Assembly: GCA_028671895.1 (NCBI GenBank)
Contig: CM053794.1
Coordinates: forward strand, 22,058,501 to 22,122,500
Direction: 5' to 3'
Length of the DNA: 64,000 nucleotides
DNA from: Oenanthe sinensis
Taxonomy: Eukaryota > Streptophyta > Magnoliopsida > Apiales > Apiaceae
Below the pieces are notes generated by a model. The model saw nothing but the letters and a program-made list of their open reading frames with translations. It did not search any database and was not told the DNA's origin. Made by a program: the position numbers and the translations under genes. This document shows positions 44,991-57,129 of this stretch, piece after piece (the stretch's first letter is position 1; every line of letters begins with the position of its first letter).

Positions 44991-45443
44991 ATGAATCCAT
45001 ATAGAAATGGTAAATAGTTGCTTGTAGAAAGGGATGATGATTACCGAAGTCTTAGAGAAAGTGATCTAGTGGAATACTTTGGAGGAGTTTGTCGAGAATG
45101 GGCACATCGGCGTTTAGAATCAGACCGTTTGGCTTGTGCTAGGGTGTCTACTTGTGATTCTTTACGAATTTATCAAGGCAACTTGATTGATCAAAGTTGG
45201 ATTGCATTTAAACATAACTTGGGCGTAGCTATGACTATGATAAAAGAGGAAAATAACCTAACATTGTTGCGTAGAAGTTGTTACTACATTCTTTAATTAG
45301 CTCGAGATTCAGTTCGTGCAAGTGGGAGAGAGCTCTCAGAAGACGAGGAACATTGTCTTCTATAAAATCCAAATTATACATTTGACAATTACGCGTCTGA
45401 GACAGAAATAGAGACACAAGACGTTTCAAAAGATGATGATTAA
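44991..45443 (+). pseudogene. Small acidic-tailed ORF of unknown function, three in-frame stops
   Basis: A CTATAAACT TATA-like box at about 44948 precedes an ATG at 44991. One frame then runs 150 codons to TAA at 45441, interrupted only by TAG at 45015 and TAA at 45294 and 45363. Visible blocks are MNPYRNGK, LLVERDDDYRSLRESDLVEY, VCREWAHRRLESDRLAC, IKEENNLTLLRRSCYYIL, and an acidic C-terminus ending KDDD. The frame is kept across all three stops, so the stops look recent. I recognise no family. It lies beside a MULE transposase gene in the opposite orientation and may be a second gene of that element. Confidence 0.45.
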
Positions 45444-45771
45444 TTAAATGTTGAACTACACATTTATATTATATTATGTAGTTTAATGTTGTCCATTGCT
45501 TTGCTATTATTGTTATTGTTGTAAGATGCATGACTTTTTTTTAATTGAACAAATTAAAGATAAAGTCACTTAATTTTATGTTTCTTCAAAGTTAAACTAT
45601 AAATCACTTGGGATAAAATAGTACAAACTTAGGAAAAGATAATAGGCACAAGTTAGAAATATAGAATAACAAACTTAATACGCATTACAAACATAGAGAT
45701 AAATATTCGTTAGAATGAAAATCCATAGAGATAAAAAAACAACAAGCAAATTAGATTTTTAAGATCGCAAC

Positions 45772-48263
45772 CTAATCTTCACGTTCTTGACGTCTTACAC
45801 TACGCCTTGCATGTTCTTCTTGCTTACACCGACTACACTTCACCGCCGTCCTTGTCCCGTCCATCTCAGTTAGAATTCTAACTGATTGCCCCTTATCACC
45901 TTGTTTCTTCTTTACCTTTATCAAAGTTTCATCAACTACCAAGGTCCCATACTGTTGCCAGTGCCTAGGCAAGGCATAATTCCAATACTGGGTAGGTTTC
46001 AAAGGAAATATCATAGGTTCTCATAGCTTCTGCAACTTTAAGGAGAAATGGTAAGGCCCTATCCACTACCTTCAGTTTATGTTGTTGGCCATACAATCTG
46101 CCACAACATGATAACAAGGCAAACGGTGGCACGTCCATTTGCCACAAGTACAACCGAGTTTATCAATATCTACATTATACTTGTTACCATCTTTCCGAAC
46201 CGATTTTACATGATATCGGTGTGTCATCACCTGATACATCCCCCTATGTCGATTGTAGGTCTCAACCATATTTGCAGTAGCTTTCTCCATAATTTTTGTT
46301 AACATAATGCCCATCCTCACGCACAATTGTTGACCCTTTTGAAGGCTTTCCTCCATAATGTTTCTTTGTGTGTTCACTATCTTCATAGTCATGTAGAAGA
46401 TATATTCTATCATCGCGGTCACTAGAAGGAATCGAGTCATTCTAGTGTTACCATTAAAACCTTCAGTAGGAATATTTTGGAGGTACTGCAATGCGGGAAG
46501 AGATATTTGTCCAATTCTCTTCATGTAAACATCATGTTTCCTCACCTGCGTGGTTACACCAGCTAACCACATCAACTTCTTCAACTCTCTACTGGGTTGT
46601 TGTGAGAAAAAGTTACTTCTCACGTGGAACAAACAGAACCTATGCATGCCTAACGGTTGCGTAAATCCATTTCTCATGTCCCTCATTGTTGCAAGAATAC
46701 TAGGTGCACAATATGATATTATGCACACACCCTGTCTTTCCTTGCAAACATGTTTGCGGACCAGTTTCAGAAACCAATACCAGTTCTTATAAGTCTCCTT
46801 TTCGACCAAGGCATAACAAATGGTATATTGGTGATTGTTCGAATCAACTCCCATGGAAATAAACAGTTTTCCCTTGTACCTCCCCTTTAAGAACGTCCAT
46901 CTATCGAAATCACGGGACGTGCATGCTGTCAACCATCCATCATTGCTTTTAGACACCAAAATATTCGCTTGTATACAGATATGTGCTGGACTATTTCATG
47001 TGGGACAACAATAATCTTGACTACACTGCCTAAATTAGCATGTATCAAAGCCGTCAAGAACATAGGGAGTGCAGAATATGTCGTGCTCCATTTACCATAG
47101 ACCTCCTCAATTGCTGCATGTTTCCCTCTCCATGCTTTGAGATAATTGACACGATGGTGGTATTCATCGTTTACCATGGTCATAACAATCATGATTGGTA
47201 GATTTGGCCTCTTCATCACCTGTTACATGATTTAGTAGCATCAAATCAACACAATTAGTATATCCATACTCAAAGATTAACGACTTTTTGTAATATATAA
47301 AACTTACATGAGGTTTCACAAGTCTTGAAATTAATTTTGCTGAGATTCTACGGTGATCCTACATCGGCTCGTTGTTAAGGCATATGTGTTTTTCTCTCAC
47401 TTTCATGATTTTCCATGCTTCTTCATCACAGTAGCTCACAACCTCCAAGGACAGTCGTCACTCAATTCACACTCCGCAATGAACTCAGTATGAAAACTCC
47501 TCACAACTTTGTAGTTCCGGTCAATATTGATGTGAACCTTTCTTACTACTGCAAGTAACGTATCTTTATCACGGAACATTATTCTAACAATGAATATGAC
47601 ATTTCGAGGATAAAAAATAGTCAACATCTCACTCGGATTCGTAACTGTAATTGGTGTGTACTCCTCATTCTCAAAGAAGCCTGCCATTGGAACATGGGAT
47701 CCTGCGATTGGAACATGTTATCCTTGATGAATACCCCTCGAAACTTGTTCCAAATCGACCCCATTGTCTGAGTCATCTTCGCTGTTATCTTCTAAAAATT
47801 CTTCACTACTTGAACTATGATGCTCATATTCATCATTTTCATTGATGACGGTCAACTGTCTAACAGTCATCGATGTTAATACATCCCTTGAGGGAGACAA
47901 GACCACACAAGTATTGTGTCCATAAGAATGACCAGCTCCATCATTATTAGTAATAAATGCATTCATGCTAGAACCGACGCCATAATCCTCAAATGCATGA
48001 CTGCTTGAACCACCACCATAGCCCTCAAATGTACGACTGCTAGAACCACCAACATACGACTCACTGTTACCTTCACCACTAAAATAATAATCTGACCAAC
48101 CTGATATACCATAATCTGGAAACTGACTCCTCTCATACATTATTTCATAATTTGATTGCATAAGTTGGCTAGGTTGTGAGTAACCACCCCGATGATACGA
48201 ATATACCTCCTCTGGTACTATTTTTTCATCCTCTACAAATAGAGATACATCACTCATCCTCAT
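45772..48263 (-). pseudogene. MULE (MuDR-type) transposase, broken
   Basis: Reading from 48263 downward there is an N-terminal Ser/Gly/Tyr-rich acidic region (to 47718), then a MuDR-type domain (47687-47436, MFRDKDTLLAVVRKV). An apparent intron lies about 47221-47308. The pre-catalytic region follows (47219-46929, VISIDG with the first Asp), then the core (46890-46600), a SWIM zinc finger CTCGKWTCHRLPCYHV (46160-46100), and a tail with a CCHC-like CSRCKQEEHARR (45840-45800). Defects: TGA at the Trp of MMDG-stop-QHARP, a frameshift near 46893, IISYCAPSIL where MULEs have Ser-Asp-Arg (second catalytic Asp lost), and a frameshift after the SWIM motif. No terminal repeats were found. Confidence 0.75.
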
Positions 48264-48930
48264 CTATATAGAAACATTCAGTATCCTCCTCACATAATCA
48301 TCACAATTAATACCAGCAATGTAATATCCACATACAACATTATCAAGACCTAATTGAGGATATTTAAACCTCATCTTCACATTCCAATGTGGACTACTAA
48401 TCTGCATTAGTCGATAAACAATTTCCCTCAACTCATCATAGGATATTCCTCATTTAATATACTGCATTTTCTAGGGATCTATAGAATATCTTATGTCTTC
48501 ATCACGTCAAATTATTTCACCACCCAAAAAAATTAATATTCACGGGATCTACCATTATCCTAAATTTAAAACAACAATTTAAATTATTTCATAGCATATC
48601 AAATTTATTCCATACCTTTTTTTATTGACATGAAACATTATATCACAATTTATTATTGATTAATCGAATTACAAACTAAATGTTACTACTAATCTTTCAT
48701 CCACAAATTATCACTAACAAATTATATAACTACTAAATATTTCATTAACAAATTATATTACTAACCTAACAAACAGATGGATACTAACAAATTATCTTTA
48801 AAATTAAAATATATTAATTAACACATATTATTATCCATTTCATTTAATTATATCAGCATAATATAATTATTAGAAATTATAAATATATAAACATTCAACA
48901 GATGGATAATAACATGTTAAACATAATGAG
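48264..48930. other. Upstream flank of the MULE gene
   Basis: The first 250 bases may still belong to the element. The rest is AT-rich with repeated ACAAATTATATTACTAA-type words (48690-48800). Confidence 0.35.
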
Positions 48931-50036
48931 TGTTGTAGAAATTGGGGGGTGAATGCAACTTGTTAAATAATAACAATTCTTACTAACAAAAAATAAGAAT
49001 ATGATCTAACAAGTATAAAATGTAAACAATGAAAATAGATTAAAGACAGAGAGTTTAAACTTCAAAATTAATATATTATTAATTTTGTTGCTACAACTCA
49101 ACTGGAAGATAATTCCAGCTTTTAGCTACAATAACAATTGGATTTGCTATTGTTTCTAAACTTGAGATAAAAGACAATATGTTTCTAGCTTAGTTGCTTG
49201 TAGAAAAATGCTTGTGGGATATATGTATTTATATTAAAACAAATATATCACTTACATATGCACTTTTCCTTTGTCCTAGAATAAAGCTTAAAATGGAAAC
49301 ATTGCTTTTCCTATTCAAACTTTGTTTTATTCCCTTTGTAGATAAAGCATTCTGAGATGTACAGAAATCTTTGACTCCTTGAACATACTTTATCTTTTTA
49401 TCTGTCTTCTCCCAAATTTCAGTAGTAGACTTGACAGAGTAGGTTGGAATAGTCAAAATCATTCCTTTTATTTTTCTTATCTACTCTGCTATCAGGAACA
49501 GACTGTCAGCTTCACTAAAAATATACTGTCAACTTCTAGCTCCACTATGGTGACAGTATCTATTGCTCCGCATACTTTGCTGTCAAGCTTTGATAATCCA
49601 TTAGAACATACTGTCTCCAAAACTACTGTCAACTATCCCCGCCAATGTTGCTGTCAGTGAAACTTGTTGTCTTCAATTCTTTATTCTCCGCCAATTTTAC
49701 TGTCTAGGGAATAGTTGATGTCACATGTTCCTTTGTACTGTAACTCGAATTATGTTGTCATAGGCTTAAGTACTTCAATGTTACTATCTGAGTTTTGAAC
49801 TATGCTATGCATGAACACTTTGTGAACTTCTACTACATGACTCAATTTTATTCTTTTATACTAAACAGTAACTAACAAACATACTGTCACCTATTGTAAT
49901 CTTTAAAAATATATTATTCAAGTGACATCTAAACATACTGTAAATATACATATGACAATACATTTTACTTAACTTATTTTTTGATTAAGACTAAGTAGTA
50001 AAGCTGATTACATTGTTAACCCCACAATCCCTAACA
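48931..50036 (-). repeat. Solo SIRE-like copia LTR
   Basis: On the minus strand it runs from TGTTAGGGATTGTGGGG (50036) to GCATTCACCCCCCAATTTC, then TACAACA (48931). The end is of the same type as the other copia LTRs here. No primer site, purine tract or coding sequence adjoins it. It carries about ten TACTGTCA/GCTGTCA words between 49490 and 49945. No target duplication was found. Confidence 0.6.
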
Positions 50037-50508
50037 TAACATGCGGAAAATTTAAAGATAAAGAGGCGTACCTTGAAAATGCAGTTGAAGACTTTGAAGA
50101 TTGAAAATGAGGTTCCTGCATATATAGGCCAAGATATGTTAAAATATATGTTAAAAAGCAGGATTCTGCTGGATTGTGATAAGGTGCTAGATTGTGATAA
50201 GGTTTGATGATTGGGGATGGCGAACATGAAACTACCACCTTCAATGATGAACACTGTGCCACCTCAAATCCATTATTTGCCTTTTCAAATGGCGAACACT
50301 ACAATTTTATTTTCTTTGTTGTTCGCGGTTGTAAAGTTAATACACCATAAACATACTATAATGCATGGCTCCATCTATTTACTATGTTCATAAAAAATGA
50401 GAGTTAAGTGTACCATGGATGAAACAAATTCAACGTCTGTCCCATTTTTGATAATCAACATGGCCCCTGTACCATTCAAGAAACGGAGCCCTCTAAGCTT
50501 ACTCTAAG
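50037..50508 (-). other. Possible small exon near a solo LTR
   Basis: On the minus strand, CTATATATGCAG precedes an open stretch reading EPHFQSSKSSTAFSR, then AAG-GTACGC (about 50117-50072). This would make one small exon. Nothing identifies its gene, and the rest of the stretch is non-coding. Confidence 0.15.
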
Positions 50509-50690
50509 GTCTATCGAGCAGGGAATGTCGCTTTGACTTGGTGAGACGTCTTTTTCTTATCTAACAGGATATTTTTAGTGTGTATCTGTAGATTAAGGTT
50601 TAATCTCAATTTGACTAATGCTGTGCACTTAATATTTGAGCTAAGAAAGTCGCCCAATATATCATTAAAAAATGACACATTTCAATTTCT
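50509..50690. repeat. Unclassified dispersed repeat, copy 2
   Basis: GTCTATCGAGCAGGGAATGT to GACACATTTCAATTTCT, the direct partner of 42693-42885. Confidence 0.65.
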
Positions 50691-50730
50691 GTGTAATATT
50701 GAATGGAGTAAAGGCTGAAGTCGAGATTAA

Positions 50731-50984
50731 TAACTCATGCCCGTCCCGATTTAAGTGTCTTTTTTAATTTTTTGTGTTCAAAAAGACTAATTTAACCGAA
50801 AATTATATATTATATAATTATAAATATATATATATATTATTAAAAAATATATTTAATCTACTTTAAAATGTAACTTTTAATATTTAAAAATTATAAAAAA
50901 ATAATATCTAATCTTTGGTCAAATTTTAAACAGATTGATCGCAAAAAGTCAAACACGCTACTTAAATTAAGACGGAGGGAGTAT
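50731..50984. mobile_element. Degenerate Stowaway-like MITE
   Basis: Left end CTCATGCCCGTCCCGATTTA and right end AAATTAAGACGGAGGGAG-TA pair as an inverted repeat. The centre is AT-rich. Confidence 0.6.
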
Positions 50985-51300
50985 TAAAAAGATAGGGTTC
51001 AGTTAATATTTTTACTCAAAAAAATTCAATGAATAATTCTAAATATATTATTAGAAAATTTTGAAATAAGTTTTGAAAAATAATGTGTGATTTATTTTGA
51101 AATGAATAGGCTAAATTAAAGAAAGAAAAGAGAACTGAAAAAAGAAAAAGATATATTATATATACAATTATATCACCAATAGTCCTCCTTTTAGAGATGA
51201 ACACTTAAACTATTGAGACATTCACAGAATTGAGAAATGCAGCTAAAACAAATAATTAACAGATATTAATAATAGGATAGAACAATCAATTGTTTGGATT

Positions 51301-51306
<6 letters not shown>

Positions 51307-51365
<59 letters not shown>
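51307..51365. repeat. (AT)n microsatellite
   Basis: About 58 bases of pure TA repeat. A second, compound (TC)n(AC)n(AT)n microsatellite lies at 51560-51611. Confidence 0.9.
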
Positions 51366-51367
<2 letters not shown>

Positions 51368-51558
51368 CATGTACCTGATGATGACCTTAGGGTACTAACT
51401 AAGGTTATAACAATTTCATATATAAATATATAAGAGTAGATTTGTGAATTCAGAATAAATTTTTGAATAAATTTTTAATATTTACAAAAATATCATTAAA
51501 TTTGTATGGGATGAGTTTATAACCTCAGGGAGTTATCTGAGGTCATCCTTATGCCCAT

Positions 51559-51610
<52 letters not shown>

Positions 51611-52191
51611 TATATGAATCGAATTGAGAGAGAGTTTTCTAGAATTCACATAGATGTATATATATCAATTATTGAGATATTTAGATTAAATAGCCAACTA
51701 ATTGGATTGCATTAGAACCATGATAACTTACTTGAAATGGAAATCGAGATTTGACATACATGAGTTTATAGTTTGCATTTACTAGAGTTCGAGCAAAAAA
51801 GAATGAAAGTATTCTTTTAATTCCTCTTTCAATTCTATCTCTAATATATACATGATTATTATGTCCTGTGATTGCATTTTAACTTTCTACTTTCATTCAA
51901 CAAAAAAAATAATATGGATGGTTCAACCATCCAACTATAAGAAATAGACAATATGACCATTATGCCAAGAAAAATGGCCTGAAAATAAGAGAGTGATGTT
52001 AACTCTTCGACAGGGAAAGTGAGATAAGTGAAAAACCTGAGATCGATTTAACCATTAAAGTATAGAAAAACAGCTACAATAACCATTAAAACAAAAAATT
52101 TTAAAAACAGTTAATGCTCCAAAAGTCACCAAAGACTAAAAACAGATATGAATCCAATCAACCAAATATTCAATAAATCCACCAAATTAAT

Positions 52192-52308
52192 ATTCCCTCT
52201 TGAAGCCATATTTGATACGAATCCACTTCCAACATTCAAATTTTTCATGCTGCTACCATGTGGATGTCCTGGATACACTAGGCCATGGTAGCCTGCAGAC
52301 TGTGGACC
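52192..52308 (-). other. Possible exon of an unidentified gene
   Basis: After a good acceptor (TTACTGCAG) the minus strand reads GPQSAGYHGLVYPGHPHGSS, then MKNLNVGSGFVSNMASR. About 1.9 kb upstream, 54206-54178 reads IGGSTVQ and ends CAG before GTAGTT, in a compatible phase. The two could be consecutive exons of one gene, with a hAT MITE in the intron between them. I do not recognise the protein. Confidence 0.3.
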
Positions 52309-52418
52309 CTGCAGTAACAAGATTCAGTCAAACTATACCGCATTAGCTTTCCACGTTGAAATAATAATAACTATAAGATCAAAGTACTCCAGGTTAGAAT
52401 CTAAAGTTGATTACTAAT

Positions 52419-53020
52419 CCTAGTATTAGGGGTATTCATGGGTCTGGTTGGCCGGGTTTGAATCGTTTTTCCTACCCAACCCAATTAGTTTGGTTTAAGA
52501 TTTTCAACCCATAATGTTAAAAAATATTATACAACTCAACTCTACCCAATTTAAATCGGTTTGGGTTGGATTTGTTCGGTTTATAATTATTATTAAAATT
52601 TTATATTTCCATATATTTCAACATAAATTGCGATAATAAAATTTACTATCTCAACATAAATGACAACAAAATTAAAACAACATTAATTAAATATGTTCAT
52701 AAATAGTAAAACTTATAACTAATCTAATAAATATTTAAAATTTTAAATATATAATTACTATTATATTAATATCTAATATATAAATTATCATGAAAGTATA
52801 AAATATCAGATATAATTATATATTATTTAACGTATAATATATACGTATCGGGTTGGGTTGAATTGACTAAAATAATTTTCAACCCATACCCAACCCATTG
52901 AACTCTTTTTAACCCAACTTAATATCAGGTTTTTTATTTTCGATTAAATCGGCCGAAATAAGGGTCAATTTGGGTCGGTTTACTCGGGTTTTATATCCCA
53001 TAAATACGTCTACCTGGTAT
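52419..53020. mobile_element. hAT-type MITE (family C)
   Basis: Body 52427-53012 (586 bp) starts TAGGGGTATTCATGGGTC and ends ATCCCATAAATACGTCTA. The flanking 8-bp duplication is CCTAGTAT against CCTGGTAT (7 of 8). Subterminal GGTTGGGTTGG / CCAACCCAA words are in both orientations, and the interior is AT-rich. Confidence 0.75.
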
Positions 53021-54177
53021 CAGAAGGCAAGATGGGTGAAAATTTCTCATCTTCAAGGTAAAAATATATTAATTTTGTCATTATAAAAGGATTAAAATAC
53101 AAACAAAAAAAAAACACATATACCCAGACTCAAGATTCTAATCATAGTACTAAACGATTTTTATTTCACCGCGTAAGATGCACTCAAGCTAGTTTACTAA
53201 TAATTGAGAGTATTGGCACTCAACAACTAACTTTGTTCGCCACTACATGCCTACTATCTAGCTATCTATTCTATTATATACATCCAGCAGGACCAACATC
53301 CACATTAGTTAGTTCATACTAGGGAAGGACACATAAAAACCAACCACTTCTAATTGCACCAAATGCAACAAGAGTTCCTACTCCAAACAGAGGGTACTAA
53401 GGATCAGTTGCAGAAGTTTAAAGAGCTCATAAAGATTATTTTTGTCATAGTTGACAGGAATCTCTTTCTTGAATCTAAAAATAATAATTTCATTATTCCA
53501 TTTGGCATACCATAGAAATTAGAACTGAAACACAGGTTAGGTCTTCTAAAGTTGTTACAAAAGCAAATATTATATCTTAAGTTTTGGAATTCTAACTTTT
53601 GGAAGTTCACAGAGCTTAAGTGTCTCAAAACTTGCCTGCTGAGAATTTTAGATCATTTAAGGACTAAAGGTACATTTGTAAGAGAACGTGATAAATCCTA
53701 GAAGTAGGGAAATATCATGCTTTAAAGATTATGATCTCGAATCCTTAAATTTACGCAATGGCATCCCTTGTTGTAAATTTTCTAATATAATTATATGCAT
53801 AGGATATAATATATGTTTCAGCAATCAGCATATCCCTGATCAACCATCCATATTTACAGAATAAGATGACACTAGTTGAAGTTTTAGCCCCTCTTGCTTT
53901 ACTATGTGCAATCCTAAACATGACCTGAAAGTCCCAAGTCATCAAATGCTAATTAACCTATACACGTAGTTTATACCTAAATTCCTGAACCAAAACTCAT
54001 ACAGTAAATAGAATCATATATACAGGCACAACCTGCACTGAATTCTCCATATTACGTGGTAACAACCACAAATAGGATCCATTCAAACCTTTCAATTAAC
54101 TCTGTCGCCTTGCACTCCAATCAAAGAATAGACCGAGATTTAACTCGAAAACAGGAAAAAGAAATGATCTAAACTAC
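53021..54177. other. Non-coding stretch, perhaps intronic
   Basis: No convincing gene. Short minus-strand open frames at 53404-53628 and 53751-53945 carry no recognisable motif. Confidence 0.35.
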
Positions 54178-54371
54178 CTGTACAGTTGATCCGCCAATCT
54201 AACAGCTGAAACAAGTCACACTTAAAAGATTAGGTCTATATGCGTGATTGTGAACCGGAGTAAAAGAGGACTGCAATTCCAGAAATAGAGAAATGAAGCT
54301 CCTCTGACGAGTCTTTCTCTTGTCAGCATTTGAAACAAACAAAGACGAATCAACAACTATCTCATCGCTAC

Positions 54372-54673
54372 CATGGCTGCAGCTACTTCTGAGATTACAT
54401 GGCTTGTTCGACTTCTTACTGAGCTTGGTGTTACTGATCTTCAACCTGTTCAGTTTAAATGTGACAATTACTCTGCAATACATGTTGTCAAGAACCTCGT
54501 GTTTCACGAACGGACTAAACATATTGCTATCGATTGTCACTTTGCTTTCTTATCTACCTACTGCATCTCAGCCGGCTGATATTCTCACAAAGATTCTTCT
54601 ATCACTTCACTTCAATGATCTCAAGTCTAAGCTAGGAATGGTTCTTCCCATAACTAGCTTGAGGGGGTATTGA
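54372..54673 (+). pseudogene. 3' end of a copia pol (RNase H C-terminus)
   Basis: AAATSEITWLVRLLTELGV, then KCDNYSAIHVVKN, FHERTKHIAIDCHF, and in another frame YLPTASQPADILTK, HFNDLKSKLGM and SLRGY. This is the last third of a copia RNase H in order, with a deletion and frameshift near 54540. A purine tract TTGAGGGGGTAT at 54658-54670 follows, as expected before an LTR. It belongs to a different copia lineage from the SIRE-like elements. Confidence 0.75.
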
Positions 54674-56190
54674 GCATTTTACTAGCGAGATAGAAAGTGT
54701 AGAGTACCAAAACTCTAACAAACTTTCCCGCCAAGTAAAACTAAAAGACTTAAAATAAAACTAAAACTAATATATGTTTTAAGAACTTTATAAGTTAACT
54801 TTTCAACCTACCTAACTATCATTTGTTATTATTCTGAATTTCAAGTAGTTCTCTGTCTCCTCCCTTCCTTCAAGCTTATAAATAAGAATACAAAGAATTT
54901 AATTGGCATAACGCAATGAAGCAATATACTAAAGATGTTAAATACAAGACGATGCCCACTGGGCTGCAACCGTTCATGCTACTTGTGAACATTTTGCTAG
55001 AGGACAAGAAAAACATTTCGGCTTTATTGTGTGTGATGCTCTGGCAGTGGCAGTGGTGCATCTAAGCTCTGACGTGTATCTGTTAACAACTTTAGCTGAT
55101 CATATATTACTATCTATCTATTTCCATTAATGCTTGGTGGTGGATCTGATGCTGTTGTGCTTGTAACAAAGACATCTGCATGTCTTGAGTTCTCCGGTTC
55201 TTAGCAGAGAAGAGAGCATTGTTTGAACTACTGACTGTCTATCACCTCTTGTCCCGGTATCAACGCGGAGATTGGTGAAACAAGAGGTTTACCATTAGGC
55301 TTCCACTCTGTTCCTCTCTGGGACTGCCAGGATTCCTAAAGTGAAAAAACGAATAGCCGGAGTATCATATCAATTCTCAACACATGTGATGTTAACAGAC
55401 ATAACTATAACTATATCAATCCTGCTAGGCAAGTCAATTAAACACAATATGCTACAAATTAAAGGGAAACTTGTGCAGATGTGCACTAAGAAAGAAAAAG
55501 GAGTTGAGCACAAATTATAAGGCCCGAGTCATTGATTGATAGCGTTGTGCCAAATATACTTAATCTTCTTCCTGACGATGTATCAACTGAAGAAACTTAA
55601 AAAAAATTCACAAACATTGGAATCTTGTAGTCTGCCAGATAGTCATTATCTTTGATGGAAGACAATGAAGCCAAAGGCTCCTCCAAGAAGCAGTTAAGTT
55701 GGTTTCATATCTGTTAATCACACTTTCAAATTATCGTCACAGCAACATTGCAGAAATTATATGACACAGTGACTCGTAAATAATGTTCCTCACTCTGCGA
55801 GTAAAATCTTCTCGTTGTCTTTTAAAGAACAAGAATTGCTGAGTGCCTGGAGTGAATCCCTGCAACGTCTATGCTTTGGAACATTCATAGTGAAAGCAAC
55901 TGGTAGTGCACTTCCGTCATCATTGTCACTGTCACATTTACATTGGACGTTCGAACTTTATAAGTTAACTTTTCTACCTACCAAACTATTATTTGTTATT
56001 ATTATGAATTTTAAGTTGTTCTCTATTTCTTCCCTTCCTTTCAAACGCTTATAAATAAAAATAGAAAAACCCTGTGAATTGGCAAAATGCAAAGATCCTT
56101 GAAGAAACACTACAAAGTTCAACTATAACTGAGCTGAGATAAGAAGCAATTTTGGTAAACATGTAAAATACAAGACGATGCCCACCGATA
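54671..56190. repeat. Diverged direct duplication (LTR-like)
   Basis: 54787-54965 and 55950-56185 share GAACTTTATAAGTTAACTTT, ATTTGTTATTATT, CTCCCTTCCTT, CTTATAAATAA and AAATACAAGACGATGCCCAC in the same order. The first copy follows the copia purine tract, so these are probably LTR pieces. Between them, minus strand 55320-55213 reads SWQSQRGTEWKPNGKPLVSP up to a stop after a possible acceptor, an unproven orphan exon. Confidence 0.45.
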
Positions 56191-56254
56191 AATAAGCATA
56201 ATAATTACTATATAAGCTGATAAAAAGCTTATAGAACATCAAACTTATATATAG

Positions 56255-57129
56255 CTACACACCGGAAAGAAGAATTATATTATCTTCTTCATTTTTACCA
56301 CCACCACAGTTATTATATGTCCCGTCAATTTTTTCCGGACAAGACATAAACTCATAGACATTCATGTACTGAGTGCTAACTTTTTTCTTGATGCAGATGA
56401 CAACATCTTTCAAATAAAAAACTTTTTCAACTTTCACACAGCCAAGATAAATATTATACCCAGCTCCAATTTTACTTTGAATGGCTTTTTTTTATGATAG
56501 TTCTGAAATATTTCTGTGTAGTTGATTTTCGAATACCATTTGTTTCCAATATTTTTGTTATGTTATTGTTCACACTCACTCTATCTGCAAAGTTCAGATA
56601 ATTTTCACCGCTCCACCGTTCAAAGCACACCCCGTGCTTCTTGTACTCGTGAACCCAGAATGTCAAACCTGAAATTTCTTGGATTATAGAAGGCCAAGAT
56701 TTGATTAGTTTTGCTTGCATTTTCATCAACTGCATGCATGGAAATTTCTTGTCAAATAATTTAGTACAATATATGTAGAGCATAATATGTATAATATTCA
56801 TATATATATATATAGGGGAGAGAGATTAATCATTACTATCCCATGCGGAATTGGGGGTTTAGATTTGCCTTCGTTATCAAGGCAATAATCCTCCGTCATG
56901 CCACTTGAATTGTCGGCCCATATGCCGTGCATGAAGAATCGTTCTGCTAAATTTGGCACACACTCTTTAGGATGCACATACTACAATAAGTCGGAGCTCA
57001 AGTAATCACGTACTGATAATAAGTTACAGTTTTATAGCTGCCCACACGCACACGCTCAAGTTGCTCAGCACTACAAAGGATGTTACATGCTACAGCGACT
57101 ACAAATAATACAAATAGTTGTGTTTTCAT
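56255..57129 (-). pseudogene. Ribonuclease T2 (S-RNase-like), broken, two exons
   Basis: Start codon at 57129-57127 and a signal peptide MKTQLFVLFVVAVACNILCS. Exon 1 (to 56837) contains the first active-site motif as FFMHGIWADN. After an intron of about 108 bases, exon 2 (from 56729) has KLIKSWPSII and the second active-site motif FWVHEYKKHGVC with both His and Glu/Lys. It then has an AI-x-x-x-x-G tail, VICIKKK and YEFMSCPEKI. T2 enzymes are secreted or vacuolar RNases that cleave via 2',3'-cyclic phosphate. Defects: TGA at 56998-57000 where the family has Trp, a one-base shift at about 56980-56995, and a shift in an eight-base A run (56486-56493 on the plus strand). Catalytic residues are otherwise preserved, so decay looks recent. 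Confidence 0.8.

Noticed and set aside
46048..46792. Plus-strand frames over the transposase
   Set aside because: Antisense to the SWIM and core regions of the MULE protein.
49229..49660. Open frames in the solo LTR
   Set aside because: They fall in the TACTGTCA array and have no coding character.
54876..55061. Minus-strand frame with Cys/His and Leu-rich tail
   Set aside because: Lies in a duplicated LTR-like block, with no homologous motif and no splice context.
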